64,000 nucleotides of DNA from Candidatus Sigynarchaeum calidifontis (GCA_030587475.1 JAUQYZ010000031.1:35173-99172), one strand, 5' to 3'; counted from the stretch's first letter, positions 26,528-35,508 are shown. Notes: generated from the letters alone by a model not told the origin. Translations and numbers: made by a program.

Positions 26528-27337
26528 ATGAAACCAATTCAAACCATTGTTGTTTCTAAGATAGAAGCGGGTTCAGACCTGCACGATCCCGTTGCCGTCA
26601 TCGGCATGCCCGGCGTGGCCGATATCGGCAAGTTCGCGATTGACCAGCTGATCGGCCTTTTTGGAGCCACGAAAGTGTACGATATCTTGTTCTACGGTTA
26701 TCCCGCGGGCGTCATCATCGATCAGAGCATCATTTCGACTCCCAAGACTGAAGTATTCTTCTGGAAGGATGAAAACAAGCAGCACGATCTTTTTTTCATC
26801 ACGGCCGACGCGCAACCTATGAATCCCAGAGAAATATACGAACTCTCGGATCACGTAGTCCAGCTACTCATACGGTTTAATATCAAGTTTATTGTTTCGC
26901 TTGGCGGTTATCCTGTTCAATCCAATCACGTTGTCGATCCCAAAATCTTTGTAACGGCTACGACCGCAAAATATGTCAAGAAATTGGTCGAAAAGAAGAT
27001 TTGTTATGAAATTTCAAAAGGTGTCATTATTGGCGCAAATGGATTGATTCCGTCCATAGCTTCGATTAAATATGGTGTCGATGGGATTGTCCTGCTATCG
27101 GAAACGAGTAACATGGCTTTGGTCAATGAAAATATGACCGATCTAAACGCGTCGATGAAATTGATCAAGGTACTAGATTCATTATTCAACTTCTCTCTGA
27201 ACATCGATTTCTCAAGGAGAAACGTTGAAAATATGAGTAAGAGTCTCGAAAAAAAACGTAAGGAACTCGAAACTGAACTCGACGCTATGCAAACCTTGAA
27301 CGCAAAGGAAGAAAAGGAGAAGGTCTTGTATATCTAA
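26528..27337 (+). CDS. PAC2 family protein (proteasome assembly chaperone fold)
   Basis: A 269-residue archaeal PAC2 protein. The VAVIGMPGVADIGK segment near residue 22, the central VSLGGYPVQ near residue 128 and GANGLIPSIA near residue 166 are the family's glycine-rich core. The C-terminal 45 residues form a charged coiled coil. The eukaryotic PAC2 helps assemble the proteasome alpha ring; the archaeal role is not proven. ATG 26528 has GGAG at 26516-26519 at good spacing; ATG 26489 is an in-frame alternative. About 270 bases upstream hold no gene. Confidence 0.85.
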   Translation: MKPIQTIVVSKIEAGSDLHDPVAVIGMPGVADIGKFAIDQLIGLFGATKVYDILFYGYPAGVIIDQSIISTPKTEVFFWKDENKQHDLFFITADAQPMNPREIYELSDHVVQLLIRFNIKFIVSLGGYPVQSNHVVDPKIFVTATTAKYVKKLVEKKICYEISKGVIIGANGLIPSIASIKYGVDGIVLLSETSNMALVNENMTDLNASMKLIKVLDSLFNFSLNIDFSRRNVENMSKSLEKKRKELETELDAMQTLNAKEEKEKVLYI

Positions 27338-27525
27338 AATCCAATCGTTTTTCAACAATTCACCCGTCGCCATCATCTCCCCTTTGTCAATATTCCCCTT
27401 GTTTTTTCCACGCATTCGGTTAGCGATGCGGTGCGCGTTGATTCCCGTGCATACCTTTCAAAAAAAAAGGACAACGAGGATGATATGCCAGGGAAGCACG
27501 GAATCCGGAGCACGCGAACGACATT

Positions 27526-28178
27526 TTACATAGATGTGCTTGGTCGCGCGCCAATGGAAAGCCACGCGAGGTGCTTCAGCCCGAGGTCCGTGCCCGCGGC
27601 GACGATACTGCTGCTGCCGCCCGCGACCGGCCCGATTTCCACGCCGGCAGGGAATGCTTCGATAGTGCATGCCTTCTCGAAGGGCAAGTGGAGCAGCAAC
27701 CCGCCACCCGGCTTGCGAGAGATCGTGCCACGTGCTGGCACGAAGCCACGAGTTCACAAGGGGTCGACACGGTCAAGCCCGCGGAGATGGAACGTTGATG
27801 TCCTGCCCGACTCGAGCGAGAAGCGCACAGTCGCCTCGGCCACGCGGCCAGTGCTCGCGTCGTTGCGGAAATCGAGGCGATAGACCTGGCTATCATCGAT
27901 GGCGACCGGGATGGTTTGCCTCTTGCAAAGTGGCAAAGCAACGCGCGTTCGGGATCCGGGATCGTGTGCTCGGTCGTGACAACACGCGGGACACACCGGC
28001 TCGGGAACATCGCTGCCAGCGCGTTGTCCACGGTTATGACCGCGAGCACCTCGTTCACCACATCGCTCGCCAGCGATGGCACGCATCCCATCGCCGTATC
28101 GTCATAGTGCACACGCCCAGCATCGACGCGGCGATGCCAATTCTCACGCACGATGCCATGATGCCATCCATCATCCAA
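27526..28178 (-). pseudogene. Decayed GC-rich gene in two reading frames with an in-frame TGA
   Basis: Minus-strand sequence from ATG 28178 to about 27930 has strong GC3 bias and reads as protein (SLASDVVNEVLAVITVDNALA). The protein-like reading then changes frame (DDSQVYRLDFRNDAS onward) and reaches a TGA at 27754-27756. The same frame continues for 75 more sensible codons (KPGGGLLLHLPFEKA, VGIGP-type turns) to TAA 27526-27528. Its GC3 is higher than the genes on either side. No family is recognised. Most likely a pseudogene or an acquired fragment; assembly errors are possible. Confidence 0.4.
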
Positions 28179-28270
28179 TCAAGGCCTATAACCCAGGATA
28201 TCATCCATGCCGTGTCCAACTTTGTCTAACAAATCAGGAATTGCTTACCAACCCTTCGTATTTGGGGTTG

Positions 28271-28278
28271 TTTAAATA
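28271..28278 (+). promoter_or_regulatory. TATA box upstream of the roadblock/GTPase operon
   Basis: TTTAAATA sits 52 bases before ATG 28330, so a start about 25 bases downstream would give a leader of roughly 30 bases. Confidence 0.4.
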
Positions 28279-28329
28279 GGAAGGTGGGATCCGATATCGA
28301 ACCGAAGAACTATCCCGTTGTGATTATGA

Positions 28330-29316
28330 ATGGAACTTGTTGAACAAGTGAAAACACATCTTGATTCAATCAAATCGATTAACGGCGTCGAGAACGTTGT
28401 TTTAACACAAAGGGATGGAAATCCAATAACCTCATCAGGTGTATGGCTATCAAGGAACGAGATTTTTCATGTTTCTGCTGCTACGAGTGCGATTTATAAT
28501 GTCGGGTTGTCATTGCACGGGGTATGGCTGAAGTACATGGTCATCGAAGGTCCGAAAGCAAAAATCCTAATTGCTCCATTGCACGATGGCGCGTATGCCA
28601 TCCAGCAAAGCGCGGGTTCGAGCATGGAATGGGCAGAATATTTCATAGCTCTGACCACGTTGTCAAACGTGAACCTTGGAAGCGTTTTTATCAAGACACA
28701 AACTACATTGAACAACATAAACGATTTAATCCTGAAATCCAAATGCGATTTCAAACCACCATTGCGGGAGTTCAACGAGAAGCAAATCGAGTACATACTT
28801 AACAAATTCAATTCAAAGCAGGAAAATGACGAGTTGAACTCTATAGCATCCTTTGATACGAGCCTGGGATTCGACACGTTCCAAAAATGCGAGGAAATCT
28901 TGTGGAGTTTCAATAAATGCGTGCCAGACTTGATCTATTCTTGCGTCTCATTCAAAGGCGGGTATATCGTGAATTCAATACAACCTCGCTCCGGTTTCAA
29001 CCTGACACCAGACGCCGAGACGGCAATGTCCTTCTCGCTGTACGATACTGCATCGAGATATGCCTGGTTGCTCAAAAAAATGAACACGAGTTCTATCTTC
29101 CTCGATTGTAACCACTATTTCCATTTTATATTGGGCTTTGATGCCGGCATCTTCAGTTCCTTCGTTTACAGGAATGAGCAGAAGATTGGATTTATCCGGT
29201 TGCTGTTGCCGAAATATTTAGACTTGATTCAAAAGGTTCTTGATGAAAAAGCTCGGCCTCAACAGCCGTCTGAACTGGTGCCGGGCAAGGCGTTCAGCCC
29301 GCTATTGATTCGTTAG
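28330..29316 (+). CDS. Protein with two roadblock/LC7-type domains
   Basis: A 328-residue protein with two similar alpha/beta modules. Residues 5-110 match the roadblock pattern: first helix, NGVENVVLTQRDGNPI strand pair, middle helix, then KILIAPLHDGAYAI strands. Residues about 175-305 repeat this layout in divergent form (FDTFQKCEEI helix, YSCVSFKGGYIV strands, HFILGFDAGIF). Roadblock proteins bind Ras/Rag/MglA-type GTPases as regulators, for example MglB with MglA. It is the first gene of a four-gene operon with an MglA-like GTPase, which strongly suggests partnership. The second domain is less certain than the first. Confidence 0.75.
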   Translation: MELVEQVKTHLDSIKSINGVENVVLTQRDGNPITSSGVWLSRNEIFHVSAATSAIYNVGLSLHGVWLKYMVIEGPKAKILIAPLHDGAYAIQQSAGSSMEWAEYFIALTTLSNVNLGSVFIKTQTTLNNINDLILKSKCDFKPPLREFNEKQIEYILNKFNSKQENDELNSIASFDTSLGFDTFQKCEEILWSFNKCVPDLIYSCVSFKGGYIVNSIQPRSGFNLTPDAETAMSFSLYDTASRYAWLLKKMNTSSIFLDCNHYFHFILGFDAGIFSSFVYRNEQKIGFIRLLLPKYLDLIQKVLDEKARPQQPSELVPGKAFSPLLIR

Positions 29317-29327
29317 GTGAATATGCC

Positions 29328-30230
29328 ATGAACTTGATGGAACTCTTATCGCTTTTCCCGCCGAATGATTTTGCACTTGTCCTACGATGCATTTTCGACC
29401 GGATTCCCGTGATAGTTGGTGGAAAAGATAAAGATTTTCTTGACGACCTTCTCATCGAATTGTGCGATTTTATGCCCATAAGAAAAGAAGTAATTTTTGG
29501 CACGGATTTTCTCGAAAGGGAAGAGCACGAGGTCATAATCCAGGAAGAACGGATGAATTATGACAACCATCGCATCATCTATCGTTCGCCAATAAATTCA
29601 GAGGACATGGTTCTCAAGAACATCGAAAACATCAAGGGATGGGTTATCGGGTTGTGTATGAACGGCGATGTCGATGCATTCTATGAAAAGGCTCTTCGCA
29701 TCCGGAAGAAAAGTCCGGTTTCGATATTTGTCAATTTCGATGAAAAAAACAAATTGGAATTCGTGAAATTGTATGCTGAAGATAATAACAAGCTTGATAC
29801 GAGCTTGGAAAAGATGATTGTCAAGAAGACGTTTTCTCAGACGGAACACGCGCTGGAACGCATCAAGCGCGTGTTGGATAAAAAGATTCAAGGGAATAGC
29901 GATATCAACTCGTCAATCATCGCAAGCGTGGTCGACCTCACGCAAGAGGAATCTATCATCAAGGAGAACGTGTTCAAGAAAGAAATCCTGGAATTCTATC
30001 AAGCGTCTCGACGCGGCTTAGCCCTGTTAACGAGGCTGAATTTCTTAAATCAATTCCAACCAGTGAAGATCGGGAAAAAAACCTTTTTCGATGCAATTTC
30101 GTACGACGATGTAAACACGTCACGCTTCTTGGATTTCGTCCAAGCTGAATGGGGCGAGTGTTTCAATGGATTAATTGATGACAGCCGTCTTTCAATTCTC
30201 GGCGATCACCTTGATAGTCTTTGGGGGTAA
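29328..30230 (+). CDS. Unknown protein of the GTPase operon, possible DENN-like module
   Basis: A 300-residue soluble protein, not matched to a named family. Its start, LLSLFPPNDFALVLRCIF then RIPVIVGGKDKDFLDDLL, has the pattern of the cDENN opening in eukaryotic Rab GEFs: helix with an LxP motif, leucine-rich helix, R-x-P-V strand, long helix, then a second strand (EVIFGTDF). Residues 150-210 form charged helices and the C-terminus is a small alpha/beta region. It lies 11 bases after the roadblock gene and five bases before the GTPase gene, so it is a plausible regulator of that GTPase. The DENN comparison is inference only. Confidence 0.6.
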   Translation: MNLMELLSLFPPNDFALVLRCIFDRIPVIVGGKDKDFLDDLLIELCDFMPIRKEVIFGTDFLEREEHEVIIQEERMNYDNHRIIYRSPINSEDMVLKNIENIKGWVIGLCMNGDVDAFYEKALRIRKKSPVSIFVNFDEKNKLEFVKLYAEDNNKLDTSLEKMIVKKTFSQTEHALERIKRVLDKKIQGNSDINSSIIASVVDLTQEESIIKENVFKKEILEFYQASRRGLALLTRLNFLNQFQPVKIGKKTFFDAISYDDVNTSRFLDFVQAEWGECFNGLIDDSRLSILGDHLDSLWG

Positions 30231-30235
30231 CCATA

Positions 30236-30811
30236 ATGATGATTAATTACAATGGAAAAGTGGTGCAAACAAAAATCGTTTATTATGGCCCGGCTATGTC
30301 GGGAAAGACTACAAGCTTGAAAGCCTTGTTCAAGTCGATGAACAAGGATTCAAACCTGAAGTCAATCGAGACCACTACTGGCAGAACGCTTTTTTTTGAT
30401 TTTGGGACACTGGATTTCAAAGGCCTCGAATGGACGATAAAAATTTACTTGTATTCAACCACCGGCCAAGATTTTTATCAGAGCACCAGGCCTGCGACAC
30501 TTTGCGGTGTCGACGGTGTCATATTCATCGTGGACTCACAACGCAATTTGCTTCAATACAACAAAAACTCGTGGAATGAACTGCGGCGATTCTTTTCTGA
30601 CAAGATCAAGCAAATCCCCATCATTATTTGCATGAACAAATATGATATCGAGGACAAGATTTCGGATAATTTACTGCGTGACGAGTTGAAGATCTCAAAG
30701 AATCAGAACATCAAGATCATCCCGTCCATCGCAATTGAGGGTATTGGTGTGAAGGAAGCATTCTGCGAGATGATGAGCCACATATTCCCAAATTTCAAGC
30801 TGGAGATCTAA
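30236..30811 (+). CDS. MglA-like small GTPase
   Basis: A 191-residue Ras-superfamily GTPase. G1 is YGPAMSGKTT (residues 17-26), a conserved Thr region follows near ETTTGRT, G3 is STTGQD near residue 75 with the DxxG Asp replaced as in MglA-type proteins, and G4 is MNKYD. Length is normal and there is no C-terminal Cys for lipidation. ATG 30236 is chosen; the TTG at 30221 overlaps the previous gene. Operon context with a two-roadblock protein recalls the MglA/MglB polarity switch of bacteria. Confidence 0.88.
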   Translation: MMINYNGKVVQTKIVYYGPAMSGKTTSLKALFKSMNKDSNLKSIETTTGRTLFFDFGTLDFKGLEWTIKIYLYSTTGQDFYQSTRPATLCGVDGVIFIVDSQRNLLQYNKNSWNELRRFFSDKIKQIPIIICMNKYDIEDKISDNLLRDELKISKNQNIKIIPSIAIEGIGVKEAFCEMMSHIFPNFKLEI

Positions 30812-30830
30812 CAAGATTCGAGGTGAAAGC

Positions 30831-31031
30831 ATGAAAAAATTGATCCGTATCTTGGGCATAAGGGATGTATCGGATTATCTCCGGTTGAATTTTGGACCTG
30901 TGGTCGAGGAGGGCTTGATCATCGGCGTTTCTATCGCGGCTCTCTTGATACTTATTTCCGTCATCCTGACCATCCTGGACAACACCACAAACTTGCTAAA
31001 TGACCTAACGAACGGCACCATCTTCGGATAG
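30831..31031 (+). CDS. Small one-helix membrane protein
   Basis: A 66-residue protein with a basic amphipathic start and one transmembrane helix (about residues 28-48, GLIIGVSIAALLILISVILT). It follows the MglA-like GTPase by 19 bases with GAGGTG upstream (30819-30824), and ends the operon. It could anchor the soluble partners to the membrane. No homologous family is recognised. A similar tiny membrane protein lies at 31526-31687 on the other strand. Confidence 0.65.
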   Translation: MKKLIRILGIRDVSDYLRLNFGPVVEEGLIIGVSIAALLILISVILTILDNTTNLLNDLTNGTIFG

Positions 31032-31039
31032 CAGCGCAA

Positions 31040-31504
31040 TCAGATCTCGTGGATGAAGAATTTCTCGACGCTATCGAGGTAGATAATCTGGGTTTCCACG
31101 ATATCCGGATTTGTTTGGAAGTTCTTTAAAATCGTGTTAAAGGATTCCTTGTTATCAGTTACGAACAAGGCTATAATGGTTTTCTTGTCTTCGGAAAGGG
31201 CAAGGAAACCGATCCGCTTGTCCATCCTTAATTTTTCCACCAGATCCTTGGCACGATTCACGCTCTCTTCGAAAATGTGTGGTCCAATTTTGCATATGAT
31301 GAGCGCCTTGTACTGGAGGCCTACCTTATCCAGATCAAGTTCAATGGTGAATCTCTTGATGACATTTTGCTCCTTAAGTTTGTTCACGCGAAAATGGATC
31401 GTGGTATCGGCGATATTTGTCGCCTTACTAAGCTGGATGAATGGATTTCTTGAATTCTTTAAAAGCTCGTTTAAAATGGATAAATCTTTTTCACGCGTCT
31501 TCAA
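31040..31504 (-). CDS. Lrp/AsnC-type transcriptional regulator
   Basis: A 154-residue regulator with an N-terminal winged helix (LSILNELLKNSRNPFIQLSKATN, then the recognition helix TTIHFRVNKL) and a C-terminal alpha/beta ligand-binding domain (ALIICKIGPH). The family usually senses amino acids. It is convergent with the GTPase operon, nine bases away. Its targets may include the 2-oxoacid oxidoreductase genes nearby, but no operator is identified. Confidence 0.85.
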   Translation of the reverse strand: MKTREKDLSILNELLKNSRNPFIQLSKATNIADTTIHFRVNKLKEQNVIKRFTIELDLDKVGLQYKALIICKIGPHIFEESVNRAKDLVEKLRMDKRIGFLALSEDKKTIIALFVTDNKESFNTILKNFQTNPDIVETQIIYLDSVEKFFIHEI

Positions 31505-31525
31505 GGATTAGATCAACACGCCGGT

Positions 31526-31687
31526 TCATTCGTTTTCTTCCTGGCCCGTAGAAAGACCGATATAAACCAAGATAATTATGAACAGAACAATCCCCAACGT
31601 CATAATGATGTATTCGAATTGCTGGAGATTGACTTGAAACAAGTTCAAGAGAAGAGCAATCGGGGGCATAATCCGTGGCACCTTCAT
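31526..31687 (-). CDS. Tiny membrane protein
   Basis: A 53-residue protein from ATG 31687 with a hydrophobic helix (YIIMTLGIVLFIIILVYIGL, residues about 26-45) and a short acidic tail (TGQEENE). It has no recognised family. It resembles the 66-residue membrane protein at 30831 in size and layout, and may belong to the same transcript as the Lrp gene 22 bases downstream. Confidence 0.45.
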   Translation of the reverse strand: MKVPRIMPPIALLLNLFQVNLQQFEYIIMTLGIVLFIIILVYIGLSTGQEENE

Positions 31688-31806
31688 AGAATCAAAGTAT
31701 AATGTTCTTAAAAATTTATGGGATGCTCCTTTATGCAATTTTAAAGCCGGCCATCGCCCTGGACTGAAATATATATGTCCAGTTACTTTTTAGCACAACG
31801 CGGGCA

Positions 31807-32208
31807 TTAATTCTGATCGTGCTCTAGTAGATCTTGTAAATACTCCAGATACATGCCATCTTCCTTGTAGATTGTCAAAAATCGGTTGGATCTCTGGCAG
31901 ATTATCTGCGTGATTACGTGATAACAACAGATTTCCTTTTTTTTCGATACAGCATTGAAGTAGAAGTCATAGCAAGAGCAATAATGGGGGGGTAGAAGCA
32001 AATACTCGTCCGTCCTCCCGATGATCAGCCAAAATTGCAAACCTGATGGAAGGAAGACGTATTTATACGTATTACTTCCCTGGATGCCTTCCAAAATCTT
32101 GTCCCATTTCTGATCGAGGACTTCCAGGTATCGATCTTTGATCTCTTGCTGCACGCGAACTGAACTGCAGTACGCATCCAGGATATCACGACAGGCGCTC
32201 TTTTCCAT
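31807..32208 (-). CDS. SWIM zinc finger protein
   Basis: A 133-residue protein with the SWIM signature C-x-C ... C-x-H (HYCSC near residue 76, then CCYHV about 20 residues later). SWIM domains bind zinc and mediate DNA or protein contacts; archaeal small SWIM proteins are thought to assist RecA-family recombinases, which is inferred for this one. ATG 32208 has AAGAGAG upstream; GTG 32226 is in frame. Confidence 0.75.
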   Translation of the reverse strand: MEKSACRDILDAYCSSVRVQQEIKDRYLEVLDQKWDKILEGIQGSNTYKYVFLPSGLQFWLIIGRTDEYLLLPPHYCSCYDFYFNAVSKKKEICCYHVITQIICQRSNRFLTIYKEDGMYLEYLQDLLEHDQN

Positions 32209-32311
32209 TTGTTTCTCTCTTCCCACCCGATATTAAACAAGTTTATGCAACTGAATGTGCGAAAGGAAAAAAACAAGGGGGATAACACGTCGAGACAGAC
32301 CGGTGCATGGT

Positions 32312-33229
32312 TCACTGGCCGCATTGAATTCTTTTATTGACAAGCTCCCAGTTGGTATCCACCCAGTCCTGGATCTTTTGAATATCTTGATCGGTGGCTA
32401 GCGAAAAGCGTCCCTGCTTCTTGATATATTCGCTGACAGGTATTCTATTCGCCTTGTCGAGATATCGCTTGGAATTTTTCTTCAGCGAGAACACGCCATT
32501 TTCCTGCTCCCACATGATCCATATCCCCGACTTGATCGCGAGCCGCCCGATCTCGATCGTCTCGGCGGAATCATAACGCCAGCCTGGGGGGCACGGTGAT
32601 AGGATGTGCACGAACCTCGTGCCCTTTATCTCCTTGATCTTCTTGAAGGTGGAGAACACGTCTTGCGGATCAGTGCCGTTAACGACGCCAACATAGGGGA
32701 TGTCATGAGCGGCGACGATCTTGGCGATGTCCTTTTTCATTTCTTTCTTTCCAAATGGCGTCGTCGTGGTGATCGCCGCAAACGGCGTCGAACCGCTTCG
32801 CTGTGTGCCCGTGTTGGCATATATCTCGTTATCATAACACGCGTAGATGAAGTTTGTCTCCCGTTCAATTGCTCCACTCAGCGCCTGGACACCGATGTCC
32901 ACGGTACCGCCGTCTCCGGCCCACGTCATGACGGTGATATCCTTCTTGCCAAGTGCTTCATATCCTGCAACGATACCTGCAGCAGCAGCAGCGCCTGCTG
33001 CAAATGCCATATTTATAAACGGGACATTTGGAGATGCAGCAGGCCACAAGCCGATATATACATTCGTGCAACTTGCAGGAGCCACGACCACGGTTTTGGG
33101 CCCAAGCGCCTTTAATGCCCACCGCAGAGCGAGCTCGCTCGTGCATCCCGCGCACGCGGAATTGCCACAACACAGGAATTCATCCGAGTATTCTTCGCTC
33201 AACATCTCTTTTATGGACATGCTCTTCAT
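32312..33229 (-). CDS. porB: 2-oxoacid (pyruvate-type):ferredoxin oxidoreductase beta subunit
   Basis: A 305-residue thiamine-diphosphate subunit that decarboxylates the 2-oxoacid. CCGNSACAGC near residue 20 binds part of the 4Fe-4S cluster with a later Cys, WAGDGGTVDIG near residue 104 is the ThDP-magnesium motif, and NEIYANTGTQRSGSTPF near residue 134 is typical of PorB. It is the last gene of a porC-porD-porA-porB operon, three bases after porA. Substrate could be pyruvate or another 2-oxoacid; the architecture is that of the four-subunit archaeal pyruvate enzyme. Confidence 0.92.
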   Translation of the reverse strand: MKSMSIKEMLSEEYSDEFLCCGNSACAGCTSELALRWALKALGPKTVVVAPASCTNVYIGLWPAASPNVPFINMAFAAGAAAAAGIVAGYEALGKKDITVMTWAGDGGTVDIGVQALSGAIERETNFIYACYDNEIYANTGTQRSGSTPFAAITTTTPFGKKEMKKDIAKIVAAHDIPYVGVVNGTDPQDVFSTFKKIKEIKGTRFVHILSPCPPGWRYDSAETIEIGRLAIKSGIWIMWEQENGVFSLKKNSKRYLDKANRIPVSEYIKKQGRFSLATDQDIQKIQDWVDTNWELVNKRIQCGQ

Positions 33230-33232
33230 CTC

Positions 33233-34480
33233 CTATTTAATGTTCACCCATAAGGTTCCGTTCACGAACTTATTCTTCCCTGGCTTGATAGTGTTGGTTT
33301 CATGAAAGGCGATCAAGTCCTCCAAGACGCTCACCTGGTCATCGATCGTCACATCCCTTCCTCCCAGACCCCACACTGCCGGGAGATAGGTAATGTTGCT
33401 ACCAAGCTTCTGCAAGACTGAATAGAACTCCGTACTCAGGTGGCCTCCCGTCGGGGATCCATAGGCGATGCTCCGGTCGGCAACTGTTATCCCCTTGATT
33501 TTCTTTCCTTTCAAGAGATCGAGAAAATCTTGAACGGGGAACGGCCGGAAGTAACGCAACTTGATCGAGCCAGCCTTTATCCCTCGATCCCTTAACAGGT
33601 CCACGGCGATCTGGACTTGCTCGGATAGCGCGCCGACCGATATCACGATGAACTCTGCATCATCGCAGCGGTAGGGCTCGATCAAGCCTTGATAATTCCT
33701 GCCAAATTGTTTGCCAAATTCTTGGATGACCTTTTTTATTATCGGGATTGTTTTGGTCATGGTATCGTGAATCTTGAACCGGAATTCCATGTATTCTTGA
33801 TTTGGCATGACGAGATTTCCGTGGACGATCGGCCTATCTGGGTCCAGGTACACGTGTTGCCACCCGTTTGGAGGTACCGGGGGTAAGAATGCATCAACAT
33901 CCTTTTGCGACGTGATAATGACCGGCTTCGAAGTGTGAGATTGAGAGAAGCCTCCAAATGCAACGAAAGCGGGGAGCATCACTTCCGGATTTTCTGCGAT
34001 CTTGTAATTCATAATCACCGAATCGAATATCTCCTGGTGGGTGGATCCGAACTGGATCATCCACCCGGTATCCCTCATGCTGAGCACGTCACTGTAATCG
34101 ACCCAAATGTTCCACGGCGGTGCGATTCCCCTAGAGGAAATCGTCGTGACAACTGGTAACCTGGATCCCGCAACCCAGTGCACCATTTCTGCCATGTATA
34201 GCAGCCCTTGGCCGCTGGTCGCCGTGAAGGTGCGTGCACCGGTCATGGAAGCACCGACCATCCCCGCCATGACCGTATGCTCACTCTCCACCCTGATGAA
34301 CTGTGCTTTCATGGCGCCTGAGTCCACGAATTCAGACAGCGTTTCCATAACGGTGGTTTGCGGGGTTATCGGGTAGGCCGTTATGACATGAACCTTGGCC
34401 CTTCTTGCTGCCCATGCAGCAGCCTCATTGCCCGTTAAGATCAGCGTCTCTTCCTTGTCCTCAAGACTCGTTGTTCTCAC
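33233..34480 (-). CDS. porA: 2-oxoacid (pyruvate-type):ferredoxin oxidoreductase alpha subunit
   Basis: A 415-residue subunit holding the substrate and CoA sites. VITAYPITPQTTVME near residue 33 is the classic start of PorA domain I, and ATSGQGLLYM and the FRPFP segment near residue 318 are conserved. The start is taken as GTG 34480, inside the end of porD (20-base overlap); longer in-frame starts would read through porD. It is followed by porB after two bases. Confidence 0.9.
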   Translation of the reverse strand: MRTTSLEDKEETLILTGNEAAAWAARRAKVHVITAYPITPQTTVMETLSEFVDSGAMKAQFIRVESEHTVMAGMVGASMTGARTFTATSGQGLLYMAEMVHWVAGSRLPVVTTISSRGIAPPWNIWVDYSDVLSMRDTGWMIQFGSTHQEIFDSVIMNYKIAENPEVMLPAFVAFGGFSQSHTSKPVIITSQKDVDAFLPPVPPNGWQHVYLDPDRPIVHGNLVMPNQEYMEFRFKIHDTMTKTIPIIKKVIQEFGKQFGRNYQGLIEPYRCDDAEFIVISVGALSEQVQIAVDLLRDRGIKAGSIKLRYFRPFPVQDFLDLLKGKKIKGITVADRSIAYGSPTGGHLSTEFYSVLQKLGSNITYLPAVWGLGGRDVTIDDQVSVLEDLIAFHETNTIKPGKNKFVNGTLWVNIK

Positions 34481-34799
34481 CTTGTTTTTCCCGATTGAAA
34501 TTGATAGCTCCTTTAGGGCACTCATGGGCGCAGATCCCGCAACCTTTGCAATAATCATAGTCGATCGCCGGCCCACTTTCTTTATCGAAAGAGATCGTTC
34601 CCTCCGGGCAATAAGTGTAGCAGAAGCCGCATTTGTTGCATATTTTTTGATCGATGACGGGTTTGAACGTGCGCCATTCCCCGGTCTTGCCGATGCTTCC
34701 TGGCACCCCCAGGGAGATGGGGATGTGGGGCAATTCATCCGAGCTCTTAAAAGCAGGCAAGGGTTTGATTTGCTTGCCTCTATTCACTTTTTTATTCAC
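34461..34799 (-). CDS. porD: 2-oxoacid:ferredoxin oxidoreductase delta subunit (two 4Fe-4S ferredoxin)
   Basis: A 112-residue ferredoxin-like subunit that carries electrons to external ferredoxin. Two CxxCxxCxxxCP clusters are visible: CNKCGFCYTYCP near residue 54 and CKGCGICAHECP near residue 84. It overlaps porC by eight bases upstream and porA by 20 bases downstream. Confidence 0.93.
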   Translation of the reverse strand: MNKKVNRGKQIKPLPAFKSSDELPHIPISLGVPGSIGKTGEWRTFKPVIDQKICNKCGFCYTYCPEGTISFDKESGPAIDYDYCKGCGICAHECPKGAINFNREKQGENNES

Positions 34800-35367
34800 G
34801 ACTACCCACCTTTATGGTTTTTTCATAAGCTTGCTTGGCGGCCTGGAAGTTCAGGTCGGCTTTTTTACCGAAGAACTCATCGAGCACCTTTTTCAGGCTT
34901 TCTAGCTTGATTAGACCGCTTGCCCTTGCAAAAGCGCCGATCATGGCGACGTTCACGACGGGTTGACCTGCAACCATGAGTTTCAAGTCGATGGCAATCT
35001 TCGTTGCAGGAACCTCGAAAACGGTCACGGACGATGGGAACGTGTATTTACCGGCGTTTTCCGTGTTGATAATGGCAGTCGTGTTTGAAATGGATGATAG
35101 TATGGCCGGGTATTTTAACAATGACTCGTCTAGGACGAAGACATAGTCCGGCTTCGTGATAGCATCTATCCGTTTGATGACGCTGTTCGATATCCGCAAG
35201 TATGCCTTGATCGGGGCACCTCGCCTCTCGGCGCCGATGATCGGAATTGCCATGATGTCCTTGAAGCCGTCTACGAACGCGGCTTTGCCAAGGATCTTGT
35301 TACCAAGGATGCCTCCTTGCCCGCCCCTGCTCAATACCGTGATCTCGATTAGTTTTACCTTATCCAT
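34792..35367 (-). CDS. porC: 2-oxoacid:ferredoxin oxidoreductase gamma subunit
   Basis: A 191-residue subunit with the family start VLSRGGQGGILGNKILGKA and the later GQPVVNVAMIGAFARA segment. It is the first gene of the operon. ATG 35367 gives the normal N-terminus; an upstream ATG at 35415 adds 16 residues of poor match. Confidence 0.92.
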   Translation of the reverse strand: MDKVKLIEITVLSRGGQGGILGNKILGKAAFVDGFKDIMAIPIIGAERRGAPIKAYLRISNSVIKRIDAITKPDYVFVLDESLLKYPAILSSISNTTAIINTENAGKYTFPSSVTVFEVPATKIAIDLKLMVAGQPVVNVAMIGAFARASGLIKLESLKKVLDEFFGKKADLNFQAAKQAYEKTIKVGSRE

Positions 35368-35508
35368 TGATATCCTTGCTCGTGTTGTTTCTAGATCTCG
35401 TGAGACAAGTTTCATTCTTTATTTCGCTGGTTACTACTCGTTCTGAACGTGTCAATCTAACAACAAAACGATCCAAGTGGAGCTGCCTTGAGAATGGAAG
35501 CTGGGAAA

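Noticed and set aside
27431-27883. 150-codon plus-strand frame in the GC-rich island
   Set aside because: Ser/Arg/Pro-rich translation and weaker codon-position bias than the minus-strand reading; treated as the antisense of the decayed gene.
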